Shown: positions 45,452 through 58,713 of the stretch, in pieces
How positions within the stretch are numbered: the first letter of the stretch is position 1
Layout: every line of letters starts with the position of its first letter
Source: Isoperla grammatica
Lineage: Eukaryota > Arthropoda > Insecta > Plecoptera > Perlodidae
Length of the DNA: 64,000 bases
Direction of reading: 5' to 3'
Assembly (NCBI GenBank): GCA_945910005.1
Contig: OX246739.1
Span: forward strand, 73,543,523-73,607,522
Position numbers and translations under genes: made by a program
The notes under the pieces: generated by a model
What the model was told of the DNA's origin: nothing
Database searches by the model: none
The model's input: the letters and a program-made list of their open reading frames with translations, nothing else

Positions 45452-47701
45452 TCCTGAATCAGCTTACAAATCAACGTACCAATGAAATAGCCACGGAAGA
45501 AGGCGGTAGGCGGCCATTTTAGCCCTTGAGTTTCGTATTTCGACATTGGTCACATTGTTGTTGTGACTGTTAATGTGTAATTGCTTATCAATAGGGGCTA
45601 AAATCTAAGCTAAAATACCCGACAATACCAAAAACCGGAAATGAGAATCGCAGACGGGTATCCCAACAATGTTGCACATCCAGATAGTTGGCTAGACACT
45701 CATTCTGTGGAGAAAGATATGATACCATATCAACAACACTAACAATCACACGCTACTCGTTAGCCTAGCATTATAGCGTAAACCTTTTACGTATCCAAAC
45801 TTAATCTGAAGATGAGATAATCTTTAGATTAGAGGTCGCAGTTTAACGTCAGTTTTAAACAGGCATGTGTATTATAACAGGCACCATGTTTGCTCACAGC
45901 TAACGTCTAGGCAAACAAACTAATCCCTAGATTAAAATCGTTAACCGTGACTCGGGGAAGCGGGTTGATTTTATGAATTTTATGTTGATCAAAGGACTAA
46001 GGTTTGCTTTGCTTTCAGAGTCAGGTACAAAAAGCAATTAGGCATCACAAAGGCTATCCAGCGGATCGCATAGTATATTGACATTAGCGAATGACACGGA
46101 ATTGCACTTCAAGTCACAATTTGCATCAATTGTCTCTCCGTAGATATCACTTTACGTACAGTAACTCACGAGGAATGAGAAATAAACAACAACCAATTGT
46201 CTCTTGACTATAAAGTACCTTTGCAGGTTCCCTACAGTCGATGAGTGTGTAGAATGTACGTGAAGCACCTATAGTATTCCTGTGCTACCTCTACCGTGTT
46301 GGAATCAATATTAAATTAATGACAAAACGATGGGTGTACCCATTTAGTGTAAACTATTTCACCCATATTAATTTAGAATGTATGGAAAAAAATATTCAGT
46401 GGCAAAATTCTGAACCAATTCTGCAACTAAGCGTTACTTTCGATTCCAAAAATTGCCTTGTGGGCGTGATTGTTTCTAGAAAAACATTAAATATGAACCA
46501 ATCGAAGAACGTACAACAATGAAGTTGCTTAGGTAAAACTTGTTTATCTCTAAGAAAGATGTGCAAAGTCACAGTATCCTCAATTGAAGCTTATGCTATT
46601 GATTACAATGCACCAAACTTTGATTGTCAGACTAATTTAGGTAGCGTATTGTAAACACTGTCAATTCATTAGACTATTTCAATAATTAATCATATTACAA
46701 ATGTCGTTGTTCATATCTCAATGGACAATTTGGAATGAACCATGTTTATTGGACACATAATTGATTGAAAACAATTATTGAACGATTTATATGAACGACA
46801 TACGAAAGGCAACGTAGTTTGTTACTGAAACTCATAGATATCGTTACCACCATTTGACCAACAGTCTCATCATTCGAGACTGCATGTTGAGATTTATTGA
46901 TCTCTTTTGATCTTTTCATATCGGCTGTCACAAGCGGTGGTTTGAAATTCACTTAAAGTTAGCACACACATAGCTTCGACCTCCTCTTGCAATTTAACAT
47001 TTTTATTTCATTATTTACACATAAAAAACCACTTAGACTAACCTTTGATCTTATGTGATCTTTCTAAGTGGTTTGAGAGTCAAACTTTAGAAATACCTTT
47101 TGAAGTCCTGTACTTCAGGAATTCAAAGTTTTATACTTGAGCCACTTAGAAACAAGACAAAAGAAATAAATGAGTTATTTGACTTCAAATATAACAAGTG
47201 GAAATCTCTGATCAACAGAGAAATTACTTTAGTTTACATATTATTAAATATGATTATCCACGCATGCGTATTCCAAAAGTCAACACATGTATTGAGTGCC
47301 TTACATCTACGACAAAAGGTGGTGAAATAAACACTCCGCCATTGCCATCCCTACATTATGTGTTATGTTTCAGAACGCAGAAAATCAAAAAACTAGACGA
47401 TATGATTCCTATCTACCCTTTCTTTTTCATACCTGACCTTTAGGCCTAGAATGTCAGTCTGTTCTCGACGTCTACATTCAGTCAGTCTATGCCACAGTTG
47501 GTAAAACTTCAAAGAACGATTTCCCAACCGGCAATCTTGACATCTACTTTGTTCTCATACAAAGAAAGATTCACTCAAAAATATTTTGCATGAGACAAGA
47601 TTGTGTAGAGATCTCCTCTAAAAAAAAAAAATAATAAAACGAAAAAGAAATGTTACGAAGTTCTGTCTTACGATTATTGTCAGTGTTGTTGTCTGTTCCA
47701 G
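45452..47701. other. Final part of the Dpr intron, no coding exon recognised
   Basis: Holds the second copy of a dispersed repeat (46440-46615) and an A-rich run at about 47621-47631. It ends in the polypyrimidine-poor acceptor ctgttccag at 47701. I looked for the exon with the second half of the Ig domain (a DSG-x-Y-x-C block) and did not find it. Confidence 0.5.
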
Positions 47702-47811
47702 GGGAACATCCGGCCGCTATGCAGCGAGGTGGGCAGTCTCATCACCGGACATCGCACATGTTGTGCGTGCTGCTCTGCGCATGCCTGGGCCTGGTCAGAA
47801 CCCAGCGCTAG
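47702..47811 (+). CDS. Dpr-family Ig receptor, terminal exon
   Basis: After the acceptor tgttccag the phase-1 frame reads (G)GEHPAAMQRGGQSHHRTSH, then the hydrophobic MLCVLLCACLGLV, then RTQR and a TAG at 47809-47811. GEHPAAMQ is the conserved Dpr sequence just after the second Ig domain, and in Drosophila the exon also starts inside the glycine codon. The short hydrophobic tail suits a GPI-anchor signal, as expected for Dprs. The last 50 bases of coding sequence and what follows are the founder-like first unit of the minisatellite at 47759-50170. The stop codon word CGCTAG recurs in nearly every unit. Confidence 0.88.
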
Positions 47812-50170
47812 GAGCGGTGACGTCACTCACAGCTACTGTGCGCATGTCTGGGCCTGGTCAGAACCCAGCGCTAGGAGCGGTGACGTCATGCTGTGCGTGC
47901 TGCTCTGCGCATGTCTGGGCCTGGTCAGAACCCAGCGCTAGGAGCGGTGACGTCATGCTGTGTGTGCTGCTCTGCGCATGTCTGTCAGAACCCAGCGCTA
48001 GGAGCGGTGACGTCATGCTGTGTGTGCTGCTCTGCGCATGTCTGTCAGAGCCCAGCGCTAGGAGCGGTGACGTCATACTGTATGTGCTGCTCTGCGCATG
48101 CCTGGGCCTGGTCAGAACCCAGCGCTAGGAGCGGTGACGTCATGCAGTGCGTGCTGCTCTGCGCATGTCTGTCAGAACCCAGCGCTAGGAGCGGTGACGT
48201 CATGCTGTGTGTGCTGCTCTGCGCATGTCTGTCAGAGCCCAGCGCTAGGAGCGGTGACGTCATACTGTATGTGCTGCTCTGCGCATGCCTGGGCCTGGTC
48301 AGAACCCAGCGCTAGGAGCGGTGACGTCATGCTGTGCGTGCTGCTCTGCGCATGTCTGTCAGAACCCAGCGCTAGGAGCGGTGACGTCACTCACAGCTAC
48401 TGTGCGCATGTCTGTCAGAACCCAGCGCTAAGAGCGGTGACGTCACTCACAGCTACTGTGCGCATGTCTGTCGGAACCCAGCGCTAGGAGCGGTGACGTC
48501 ACTCACAGCTACTGTGCGCATGTCTGTCAGAACCCAGCGCTAAGAGCGGTGACGTCATGCTGTGCGTGCTGCTCTGCGCATGTCTGTCAGAACCCAGCGC
48601 TAGGAGCGGTGACGTCATGCTGTGCGTGCTGCTCTGCGCATGCCTGTCAGAACCCAGCGCTAGGAGCGGTGACGTCACTCACAGCTACTGTGCGCATGTC
48701 TGTCGGAACCCAGCGCTAGGAGCGGTGACGTCACTCACAGCTACTGTGCGCATGTCTGTCAGAACCCAGCGCTAAGAGCGGTGACGTCATGCTGTGCGTG
48801 CTGCTCTGCGCATGTCTGTCAGAACCCAGCGCTAGGAGCGGTGACGTCATGCTGTGCGTGCTGCTCTGCGCATGCCTGTCAGAACCCAGCGCTAGGAGCG
48901 GTGACGTCACTCACAGCTGCTGTGCGCATGTCTGTCAGAACCCAGCGCTAGGAGCGGTGACGTCACTCACAGCTACTGTGCGCATGTCTGTCGGAACCCA
49001 GCGCTAGGAGCGGTGACGTCATGCTGTGCGTGCTGCTCTGCGCATGCCTGGGCCTGGTCAGAACCCAGCGCTAGGAGCGGGGACGTCATGCTGTGCGTGC
49101 TGCTCTGCGCATGTCTGTCAGAGCCCAGCGCTAGGAGCGGTGACGTCATGCTGTGCGTGCTGCTCTGCGCATGTCTGTCAGAACCCAGCGCTAGGAGCGG
49201 TGACGTCATGCTGTGCGTGCTGCTCTGCGCATGTCTGGGCCTGGTCAGAACCCAGCGCTAGGAGCGGTGACGTCATGCTGTGCGTGCTGCTGTGCGCATG
49301 TCTGTCAGAACCCAGCGCTAGGAGCGGTGACGTCATGCTGTGCGTGCTGCTCTGCGCATGTCTGTCAGAACCCAGCGCTAGGAGCGGTGACGTCACTCAC
49401 AGCTACTGTGCGCATGTCTGTCAGAACCCAGCGCTAGGAGCGGTGACGTCATGCTGTGCGTGCTGCTCTGCGCATGTCTGGGCCTGGTCAGAACCCAGCG
49501 CTAGGAGCGGTGACGTCATGCTGTGCGTGCTGCTGTGCGCATGTCTGTCAGAACCCAGCGCTAGGAGCGGTGACGTCATGCTGTGCGTGCTGCTCTGCGC
49601 ATGTCTGTCGGAACCCAGCGCTAGGAGCGGTGACGTCATGCTGTGCGTGCTGCTGTGCGCATGTCTGTCAGAACCCAGCGCTAGGAGCGGTGACGTCATG
49701 CTGTGCGCGCTGCTCTGTGCATGTCTGTCAGAACCCAGCGCTAGGAGCGGTGACGTCATGCTGTGCGTGCTGCTCTGCGCATGTCTGTCAGAGCCCAGCG
49801 CTAGGAGCGGTGACGTCACTCACAGCTACTGTGCGCATGTCTGTCAGAACCCAGCGCTAGGAGCGGTGACGTCATGCTGTGCGCGCTGCTCTGTGCATGT
49901 CTGTCGGAACCCAGCGCTAGGAGCGGTGACGTCATGCTGTGCGTGCTGCTGTGCGCATGTCTGTCAGAACCCAGCGCTAGGAGCGGTGACGTCATGCTGT
50001 GCGTGCTGCTCTGCGCATGTCTGTCAGAGCCCAGCGCTAGGAGCGGTGACGTCACTCACAGCTACTGTGCGCATGTCTGTCGGAACCCAGCGCTAGGAGC
50101 GGTGACGTCATGCTGTGCGTGCTGCTCTGCGCATGCCTGTCAGAGCCCAGCGCTAGGAGCGGTGACGTCA
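47759..50170 (+). repeat. Minisatellite derived from the Dpr terminal exon, ~40 units
   Basis: About 40 tandem units, each ending GCGCTAGGAGCGGTGACGTC. There are three main forms: 60 bp (ATGCTGTGCGTGCTGCTCTG start), 67 bp with an extra GGGCCTG as in the Dpr exon, and about 56 bp with CACTCACAGCTACTG. The first unit overlaps the coding end of Dpr (from ATGTTGTGCGTGCTGCTCTG), so the array appears to be an amplification of the tail codons, the stop and early 3' UTR. Every unit but one has the CRE palindrome TGACGTCA (one is GGACGTCA, near 49080). Because 60 is divisible by three, open frames of up to 356 codons appear on both strands; these are by-products. Confidence 0.92.
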
Positions 50171-53100
50171 CTTCAAGCACTCCATCACCGTCAACACATG
50201 ATGTGCGCGCATGATCTTGTCAGAACCCAGGCTTGGTTCGACATCCAGCCGCCAGGAGAGTCCGCGACACTCAAACCGCGCTTTACCTTCCACGACAAGC
50301 CGCCATTTTAACATAATAATATAACCTAGCATGCGCAGTAACCAGTTTCTCCACGGTGCGCATTCTTGGAATCGAGTGTGTTCTGCTATAATGTAAGTGC
50401 AAAATTTCTCACTGGTTGTCTTTTTATCTGGTGTTAAATTGAGGTCTAGTCTGTTACGCACATTGAGCTGATTTAGGACAGTGCGTGTGTAAAGGATGTG
50501 GAATCAGGATAAGATGTTCTCCTGGTTTCAACAAAAACAAGACTTGTCAGTGATGAGCATTTCAAGTGTTTGAAACTGTGTGGTGGTTTTGGCTTATCGA
50601 AGACGGCAATAGTTAAACACTATGTACGAATGGAAGATTGAATCGTCCAGGGAAATGCGATGTGAAACAGTGAAGTCCCTTCTTCCAGAGCCGGACGAGT
50701 CCTGTAAATGTTTACCAGTGTAACACAATGTTCCCTGGTGATCTGTGCGTCACCCATTACCCATCTGGGCTACCTCTATGGCAGCTCAACACCTAAACAA
50801 TGTCAGGCTAGGGCTGTGGGCATTATCGTTACATGTAAGAAATATGCTGCATTCCCATCGAATTGTGTGTGGCAACCTCACAACAGTTTCAATACTAATT
50901 GTCTAAACCAAACAATATTCAACTCAACAGTGCATTTAATAGTAAACCCGTTTTAACTGCACCCATGAAGAGGTGCAAAGTTTATGAACACAACTTGCTT
51001 TTTGTTTTGAGAAATCGTGAATCGAGGAATGATTGATGATGGTGCCCCGAACTAAACGGTGATGTGTGTGTAGTGTAAAAGAGAGGACAGTTATTTTAAT
51101 GTCAGTTATTTTTGCAAATTAGTGTTTTACCAAAGAAGAGGAGTATATATAAACTGATTTGCCTAACTTCATTTGTAAAGAGAAATACGTCTTCAAAAAC
51201 ATTGACAGTGGAGTGATTAAGGCAAAATTCGTTAAGTTTGACAAGCTTATAAAATGGATGGTGATCTTGTGTAACTATTGCATACTTACAGACAAAACTC
51301 AGAGAGTAATGTGTTTAAATATAAATATAATGTGAAGTAAAATATTTCATGAATTATTAATTCAGCTCAAAAAAATAACATTTCCATATGATGTGTTTAT
51401 GTGCTCGACGTTGGGCAAAGAAACTTACCGGCAGGATTTTTAAAAACGTTCGTAAGAGAAGATTTAGCTTTCCAAGCCGTAGTAAATTGTCTTTCTTTGT
51501 TATGGGTTTCCCATCTGTTTAATCTTCCACAAAGAACCTTTACGTACATTGAATGAGCGACTGCAATAAACGGAGCTAAGCTTTAAGGAAACAGACTTTT
51601 TGAATGCACGGACTGAAAGTAATAAAGTATATTGTCTCTCATGTACAGAATCTTTATGATAATGATACAGAATCTGTATGATAATGGCACAGAACGTATT
51701 TTGTTGATTTCATTTTAATTTCTTATTCTCTAAAGAGTAATGTATTTGGCTGAGAATCTAAGCTAGGATTTACCCCTGCTACACACACGAACAAACAAAC
51801 ACACACATACACACTATTCTACTCTCTGATTGGCCAACGTAGTTTGCGTCTACTGTCTCTTGCGTCAGGTAGAAATCTCTTAAAAAAAAAAAGTTAAAAA
51901 CTTTTACCTGTAAATTTTGACAATGTCATCCAATTATATTACCGTGATATTAATTTATGAATCCTTCCTTAAAATGGCCACCCATGATACTGATGAATAT
52001 CATTTGACGCGGCAGCAGCACCATCGCACCTTGAACATTCTAGTAGGCCTACCAACCTATGAGTCTCGCCGTGTATACGCGCAAAGCCCAACATAAACTA
52101 ATTACATCTCTACATCCGACGAAGGCTTAATAAATGAATGTATAATCCTTGTTGAGCACAACATAACAGCCTAAGCCGGTGTGCACAGACCTATCAATCA
52201 ACAGCGTGAAGGGTCAATGTTATTCGAATGACGTAGCGCTCGAAAGTTCGGCTATCCCACTATAATATGATTAGCGCCTAAAAGCTCCGCCAGGGGTCAA
52301 ACGTTTCATTCTAGTTCTCTCGCGTCCCGCATGTGTTATGCAACTTGCAGCGCTGGAGTCAAGCAGAGTGCGCGCGTTACGTGGTTCAAATAACAATCCG
52401 AGACCTTCTTTACGTTCTTTCAGTTTCACTTTATAGTACATTTACTTATCTAGAATGACTTTAAACTTATAGTAGGTTCGAAAATACGGGATTCCGAATA
52501 CGATGAAGTATGTATATTAGATTGAAGTGAATGTAAAAGTCCGGTTTGTAAATCGTATATTACCAAGTCGGGTGAAACACATGCATAGATACGATTTCCA
52601 GAGTCGTTACCAAGCAAGCAACACTGTCATTGTAATGGAAGTTCATCACTGATTGATACAAAGGCGAAGAAAACCTATGATCACAGGGTCATGCATGATT
52701 TACAATGAAATGTACACTTTCAGACAAGTATAGACAAGAAATGGTATTTTTAATGAAGGAAGAATCGGAATTTGGTGATATACGAAGTTATTGATATGGT
52801 CAAAAAGTAAAAAAAATTTACCTTCACAATTGGTTAAATTTTTGTACAAAAGCCCAACAGTATTGTGCGAGAACTATTTATTACAATAATTTCATTTTAT
52901 TATATTTGTTCACGGAATTACTTATTCGCATTTGAGAATGTCTAACAATGAAACAAATCGATTACAAAATATCGTTTGGAAAGATATGAAATTTTATTGC
53001 GTATTTATTCTGGAGTAATAACAGTAAACTTCCTTTTTGTTTGAACTATTTATTGTGAAATGGTTGTATATCGAACCATTCAGAAAAGGCAATTTATGTT

Positions 53101-55799
53101 TGTTGTAGCTCGTCTGACAGACATACTTCCACCCTACCTCTATTCCACCCTAGGCTCAGAGGAAACCTGCAACTATTAATATCTATACAGGAAAATAGAA
53201 ATGAAAATTCAACAATGAAAATCTCCAATAAAAGTTGTATGAAAATGGACATTTTCTCACAATGGTCATTCATATGTGAAGACTATGAACATAATTAAAA
53301 GCTCTTTGCCGCGTTTTCTCCTATAAAAGCAAAAGACATTAATAGTGTTCGAGTTCTTTGATATCTCTTCTCTTATGATATCGTGTTTTAATATGTCTAT
53401 ATAAAAAATATGCTACAATATGTTTGTTAGACAATGCTCACAATCATAAGTCTATTGGCAAAATGCTCAAGTTAACTTACACAGAAAAACTTGAACAATT
53501 TTAACAGCGATCGTGTCTATAAAAAAAAAAAAAGGCGCGGTGTTTTTTCTGGACTTTATCACAGTTGTGACATGTGGTGTGTATATATGTTGTTGAGCCA
53601 GTGCTTGGTGCAATCGAACGGAGGGGGGGGGGAGGGGGGGGGGGGGGGTTGATGCGGGATGTCATCACACATAAGAAGAAAATTGGCTGGGCGAGGTCGC
53701 GTAGGGGCTACGACGAAAACATCTCATAAATTGAGGAGGAAAGATCCTCGGTTTATGTCTCTGATTTGTGTCCAAATGATTATGGTGAATCGCTGCGAGG
53801 AAAATTCAAAAGCAAATACTTTAAGAGATGTAAAAAAAGAAAAAACGAATACATTTCAAAGATGGTTGAAGTTTTTATATGAAAACGTACGATTCGTCAG
53901 TTGGTCGAAACATGGCAATTTCATTCACGATACTTTTTAGAATTTGCTTCTCTATCTGAGAGTGAACCATCTTATCACTCATTGCTCTTCTAGAAAGTGT
54001 CTCTTGTCCCTTCAAAGCTAGTTCTTTGTTTTGCCTAAAAATAACTTAAAACATAATTGAAGCACTGGCTCAAGTTGTAATTATTTTGGACGTGATTAAA
54101 CATTCTTCTGCTCAATCAGTTGCTCAGTGTTCTGTGTTGCTATCTGACGCATCAATCAGCTGTTGGGAGAGAAATAAGACCAGCGTTTTAATTAAGTTCG
54201 AAGCAACTCGAGGCCAAACTAACTAGACTTTGCATGTTGCTCATTATCCTATTACAATGTGTACAGCAATACAGGCTGTAATTGTATCTGGCTGGCATGC
54301 AACAGTATTTAAAAGACTGTATTTCTTTGTGGATAACTGACATTATTTCATTACGTTGTCGTCAACGCATTTAGTCCACGTTTTTATCTAAGTAATGTCT
54401 TAATTCAGTTGGTATTTGATTTACATTCGCTAAATACCGGTAGGAGGGACTCACAATTAAATCTAATTGCGACTGCATGAATGTTAACACTATTTCATTT
54501 CCAATTTGTTTATGGGCGAAGGCTCAGTAAAACAGAACCGGCTTCATAACTAGGCAGAATGGAGTGGTACTCATAAAACTGTGGATGGATGTGGGTATTC
54601 GGAAATTAGATGTGCATTTCCCTTCCGCTTCGAATGTTAAACCATTCTATAACAACATCCTGAACTGTTACTGCAATATGAACATCCAGTTGTTTTCGCG
54701 ATATCTCCTTCAAATCTGTTGTTAAAGGATTCTGTTCCTAAATTGTTCCGAAACCAAGGCAAACTCGTTGAAAGCAAATTTGTTTCACTAATCCGCAAGA
54801 AGGAGGGCACACAAAGTTTGTATTCGTATATCGTAGCTATAACTCTATTGCACTGTTGCCATTTCTCTTGCGTCTCCACCCTATCCCTGTTACCCTGTGA
54901 TGTAACACCGCCAACACACCTTTAGTGCACCGCATAGCTAAACATGCCAACACTCGCACAAATCACCCGCTGGCTTGTGAAACATCGACTAGTAGCGACT
55001 CTATGATTACTAAATAAACTATCGGACCCGATTCGGTTTGGCTTTGTGGATTTAACGAACACTGAAAACAAACGAAAATTGTATTTTGTTACAGTTGCTT
55101 ATAAACGACAAAAAATGTTCAGTGGAACTGTTTGAAGGTTCACATTAAGGATTCAAAATAATCAGCTTCGTAAATCATGTTAGAAATGCTAAAATATTGA
55201 CAAAAAAAGAATAAAAACTATGTTCCATTCACATACTAAATTTTCTTTGTTTGTCAAGTATTCGCCAACGTGAGAAAACTAAAATGCTGCACGTTTGATA
55301 TTGGATCGTGACTTTAGTATTCCAGCTATGTGACGTTTCAGGCATTTACTAACTTTTGATATATCAATGTCAATGCAGACGTAAAATTAATTTCTATCGT
55401 CGAGTACAGGCTCTTGTGTCGCAAACTTCCTTCACTGTACAAGCACGACTAAGAAACTCAATAAAACATTAAGACTTAAGCTTCTCTGAGTTAATTACAA
55501 AATACAGCGGTTGTAAAGTCACGTTGTTATGTTTGAAACGTCGAGAAGGCAGCGATAACTAATAGTTGTAGGTCACGCAGGCCAGACAGTACATTATAAC
55601 GTACCATGGGGGTTGTGTTACGACACTGCACATTGCGTGCACCAATGCACTATTTTACACAGGAAATAACACGAATTAATTAAGTGCACAATGTGTTAAT
55701 TTATAGTAATTTTTTTTTAAGTGGACTTGAAAACAAAATGACTAATGAGGACGTACCTCTGCAAAAAGTACGTTTCCTGAATTAAACTTTTTACAATAT
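50171..55799. other. Dpr 3' flank and intergenic DNA, no further gene recognised
   Basis: A degenerate last piece of the repeat (GCGCATGATCTTGTCAGAACCC) lies at about 50207-50230. AATAAA words near 51560 and 51621 could end a long Dpr 3' UTR. A purine-rich G-run lies at 53621-53648. A 93-codon frame at 53659-53940 has no family I know. Nothing else supportable. Confidence 0.45.
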
Positions 55800-55998
55800 A
55801 CAAAGTATTGCGTTTTATGAGTTGATGTATTATGCTTTAAAGTGGGGTTGACAATTAAACCATGTATGTCAAGAAGAGGGTACAAAAACTTATTCTAGAT
55901 TGATGCTCCCAGCAATAAAATAATGTCTGTTGCTACAACCATGTTGAAACATACCCTTTAAAATAGCATTGATTTTCTAAATAAATAAAATAGATTGT
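55800..55998 (+). repeat. Dispersed repeat, copy 1
   Basis: About 190 bp, ATTATGCTTTAAAGTGGGGT through GTTGAAACATACCCTTTAAA and TTTTCTAAATAAATAAAATA, is repeated in the same direction at 57950-58142 at roughly 90% identity. Neither hairpins nor tRNA boxes are visible; the family is unknown. Confidence 0.8.
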
Positions 55999-57949
55999 TC
56001 AAACATGTATATCGAAACCCAGCTTGGATTGTATTCTTTTCCATCCAGGATTTATGTTTTCTTTTAATTAAATTCCAGGTTTTTTGCATTGTATAAATGT
56101 TCTCAAACACAACAATGTCAGCTATTCACACACACATAAACACAACAAACACACATCGACTCTCGTTCTACTTCGATTAATAGTTCCGGTGTCGACCTGA
56201 AGCACGTCCGTTTTATGTAGGACAGACACAAAAACTATATTGTTTCGTTATCCAATCAGAATTGCGCATTTTAATCACTCACGAGGTGGCTCAGATGACG
56301 TCAGCGAAGTCGGTACAACTTTTGAAGTTGAATCGAAAAAGATTACCTGTGATTAACTGCTTTTATATAGAAGTATCTTCGCCTCGTTACTCAAGACAAA
56401 TAGGTCCTTAAGCTGCTTTGGGCCAGGATATGTTGTTCACAGAGGCAACCTTATTAATCATTTTGTAAGAAACATTGGCGCCTGAGGATTTTACAGCGGG
56501 AAATTGCGATGGATATTAATTAATAACTTGCTACTTAGTAAGATGAGTTTTTCGGGGAAGGGGGGAGGATACTGTTAATTTGCATAACTTTTAAATATTC
56601 CGTCATAAAACTGAGTGCTGTGACCAGACAAACCCAATTGAGTTCATTTTATGACATGACAACATCATTACTAATAATTACATTACTGTAAATATTACGC
56701 AACGTGGCAACATTGCACTTAATACCTACTCACATTACTCGAAGTAGGATGAGACGTAGCAACAACGCAATTAACACTGGCAACATCGCATCTATACTTG
56801 CATATCACATCTCGATGTACTTCATCTACTGACGTGTTAAAGCAGGGGTAAATCAGAGATTATGCTAATCAGCTGTCCACCCCTACTTCTATATCTCACC
56901 CCTACTTGAACTGCGTAACATACCGCGTAGGATACTATACCCGGGGGGGGGATAGGCCCAGATTAAAAGGGGGGAGGGGTACATGAAAAAACAGCCCTCC
57001 TTACCACGACAACACTCAGAAAACATGTAAATGTCACCTACGCTTGCAGTGTTGCCTAGTTTCAACCCTGTTATCAACACACCCCTGTAAGTCTCATGTC
57101 TCAACACGTGGCCATGAGAACGTGGTAAATCAAAGTAATAATGAATCATGACGTCATCAAATACATTTCTAATCACGTGCAAATAAAAAGGGTTTATTTT
57201 CTTGTCAAAACTGTTGTATGTAAATTACCTAAATAATGTGAATGCCTGCTGTGCGGGGTCTTCTAAGAAATGTTAAGCTTCGTATTTTCGTTGTTTTATT
57301 TGTGGTTTAGAGTGTTGAGATTGAGAGAACGAGAATTATGTTTTTTTTCTATTCGTATTAGGTTTAGAAGTGAATGGCGAGCAATGGCCGACGTGTGGTC
57401 GGTAGGCTCATTGTTGCATGAAAGTGGATATCAGTAATGTGCTCTTCAATCATTATATACCTGTTGAAACCCATACACAATGAGCTACCTTGCTTCTCTT
57501 TGTATTGGCTCATTGAGATGAGATTTTCATCTAATGATTATTTTTTTCAATGTTTCATAAAACTGATCGCGAAAATGTTACTATCGTAAAACTTGTACAC
57601 AAACTTTACCTGTCAAAAGTTTGTCTCCATGTTGTCATGTTGTGATGAGTATGTATATTGAGTGTTAAAATAAGAATACCAATAAAATGCAAAAACATGT
57701 AATGCCTATTTTATAACCCTATTCCTAATGATCGATTTTAATTGTTCTCTCATACTACATGTGTACAAAGCAATTGCGAACATGCTCTTGATTAATTCTC
57801 TCAAATTATTTGTTTTATCCAATCAACAACAGCAAAGATAAACAACAGCAATTAATCATCTTTCAATTATGGTTCAAAATCAGTATAATTTTTAAAATTT
57901 AGCGTTGAAAAAATATGTTGAATGATATAAGAAAATTGCTAAAATACCA
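55999..57949. other. Non-coding stretch, no gene recognised
   Basis: AT-rich; a G-run at 56942-56950. A 97-codon - strand frame at 56889-57182 has no recognisable motif. Confidence 0.45.
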
Positions 57950-58142
57950 AGTATTGCATTTTATGAGTTAATGTATTATGCTTTAAAGTGGGGTTGACAA
58001 TTAAACCATATATGTCAAGAAGGGGGTACAAAAACGCATCCTGCATTGATGCTCCCAGCAATAACATATGTATGTTGATACAATCATGTTGAAACATACC
58101 CTTTAAAATAGCATTAATTTTCTAAATAAATAAAATAAATTA
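57950..58142 (+). repeat. Dispersed repeat, copy 2
   Basis: Matches 55800-55998 in the same orientation, from TGCATTTTATGAGTTAATG to the TAAATAAATAAAATA end. It lies about 120 bp before a MITE. Confidence 0.8.
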
Positions 58143-58260
58143 TTCACTTTTAACTCAACTTGAAAAAATGACAGAAAAACTGAGTTTCATTGATACAGAC
58201 ATTTATTATATTTAAGGACATACTGAATTAGATAATATTGTATTGTTGATGTCAACAGGG

Positions 58261-58619
58261 AAGGATACCTCTACGTCAAAAACCGCACACAATTTTAATT
58301 TTTTAAATTATATCACAAGAATGGGCCTCAAAATGGAAAATCTGAATCAACAGCGCACTATGGTTTAGTAAGCTCTACATACTGAATGCTCTTAGTTGTG
58401 TCTTACATTGTAAACGGTATTTTCATATATAATTAATTTTGTTACTAATTATCGAATTAGTAATCAAAACAACTACGCTAATGGTTATATTTCATTCAGT
58501 CTGTAGGGCTTACCAAAACACAGTGCGCTGTTGATTTAGATTTTCGATTTCTTGTTGCAATCTTGAGATATAATTAAATAATGAAACTTTTCGACGGTTT
58601 TGGACGTAGAGACTACCCC
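58261..58619. mobile_element. Foldback MITE, family 1, copy 2
   Basis: Starts AAGGATACCTCTACGTCAAA; the right end reads, on the complement, GGGTAGTCTCTACGTCCAAA. The internal TAGTAAGCTCTACATACTGA and its inverted partner CTGTAGGGCTTACCAAAACA match copy 1 at 1115-1485. Arms of about 150 bp; no coding frame. Confidence 0.75.
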
Positions 58620-58713
58620 ACAGGTTACAACGCAGTCATGTATATTCATTTGAAAAGAAACACACATTTCCAAGAACATATATAGATATTTCGTTGAAGG
58701 TTACACTGGCAAT

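Noticed and set aside
49026..50096. 356-codon + strand open frame and several 130-codon frames on both strands
   Set aside because: They lie wholly within the tandem array; a 60-bp unit without stops in that frame keeps it open automatically. The repeated Cys-rich or Ser/Ala-rich peptides are by-products.
47759..50170. Possible CRISPR-like array
   Set aside because: Repeats abut each other with no unique spacers, and the genome is animal.
53659..53940. 93-codon + strand frame
   Set aside because: Starts after a G-rich run, no recognisable family and no supporting signals.
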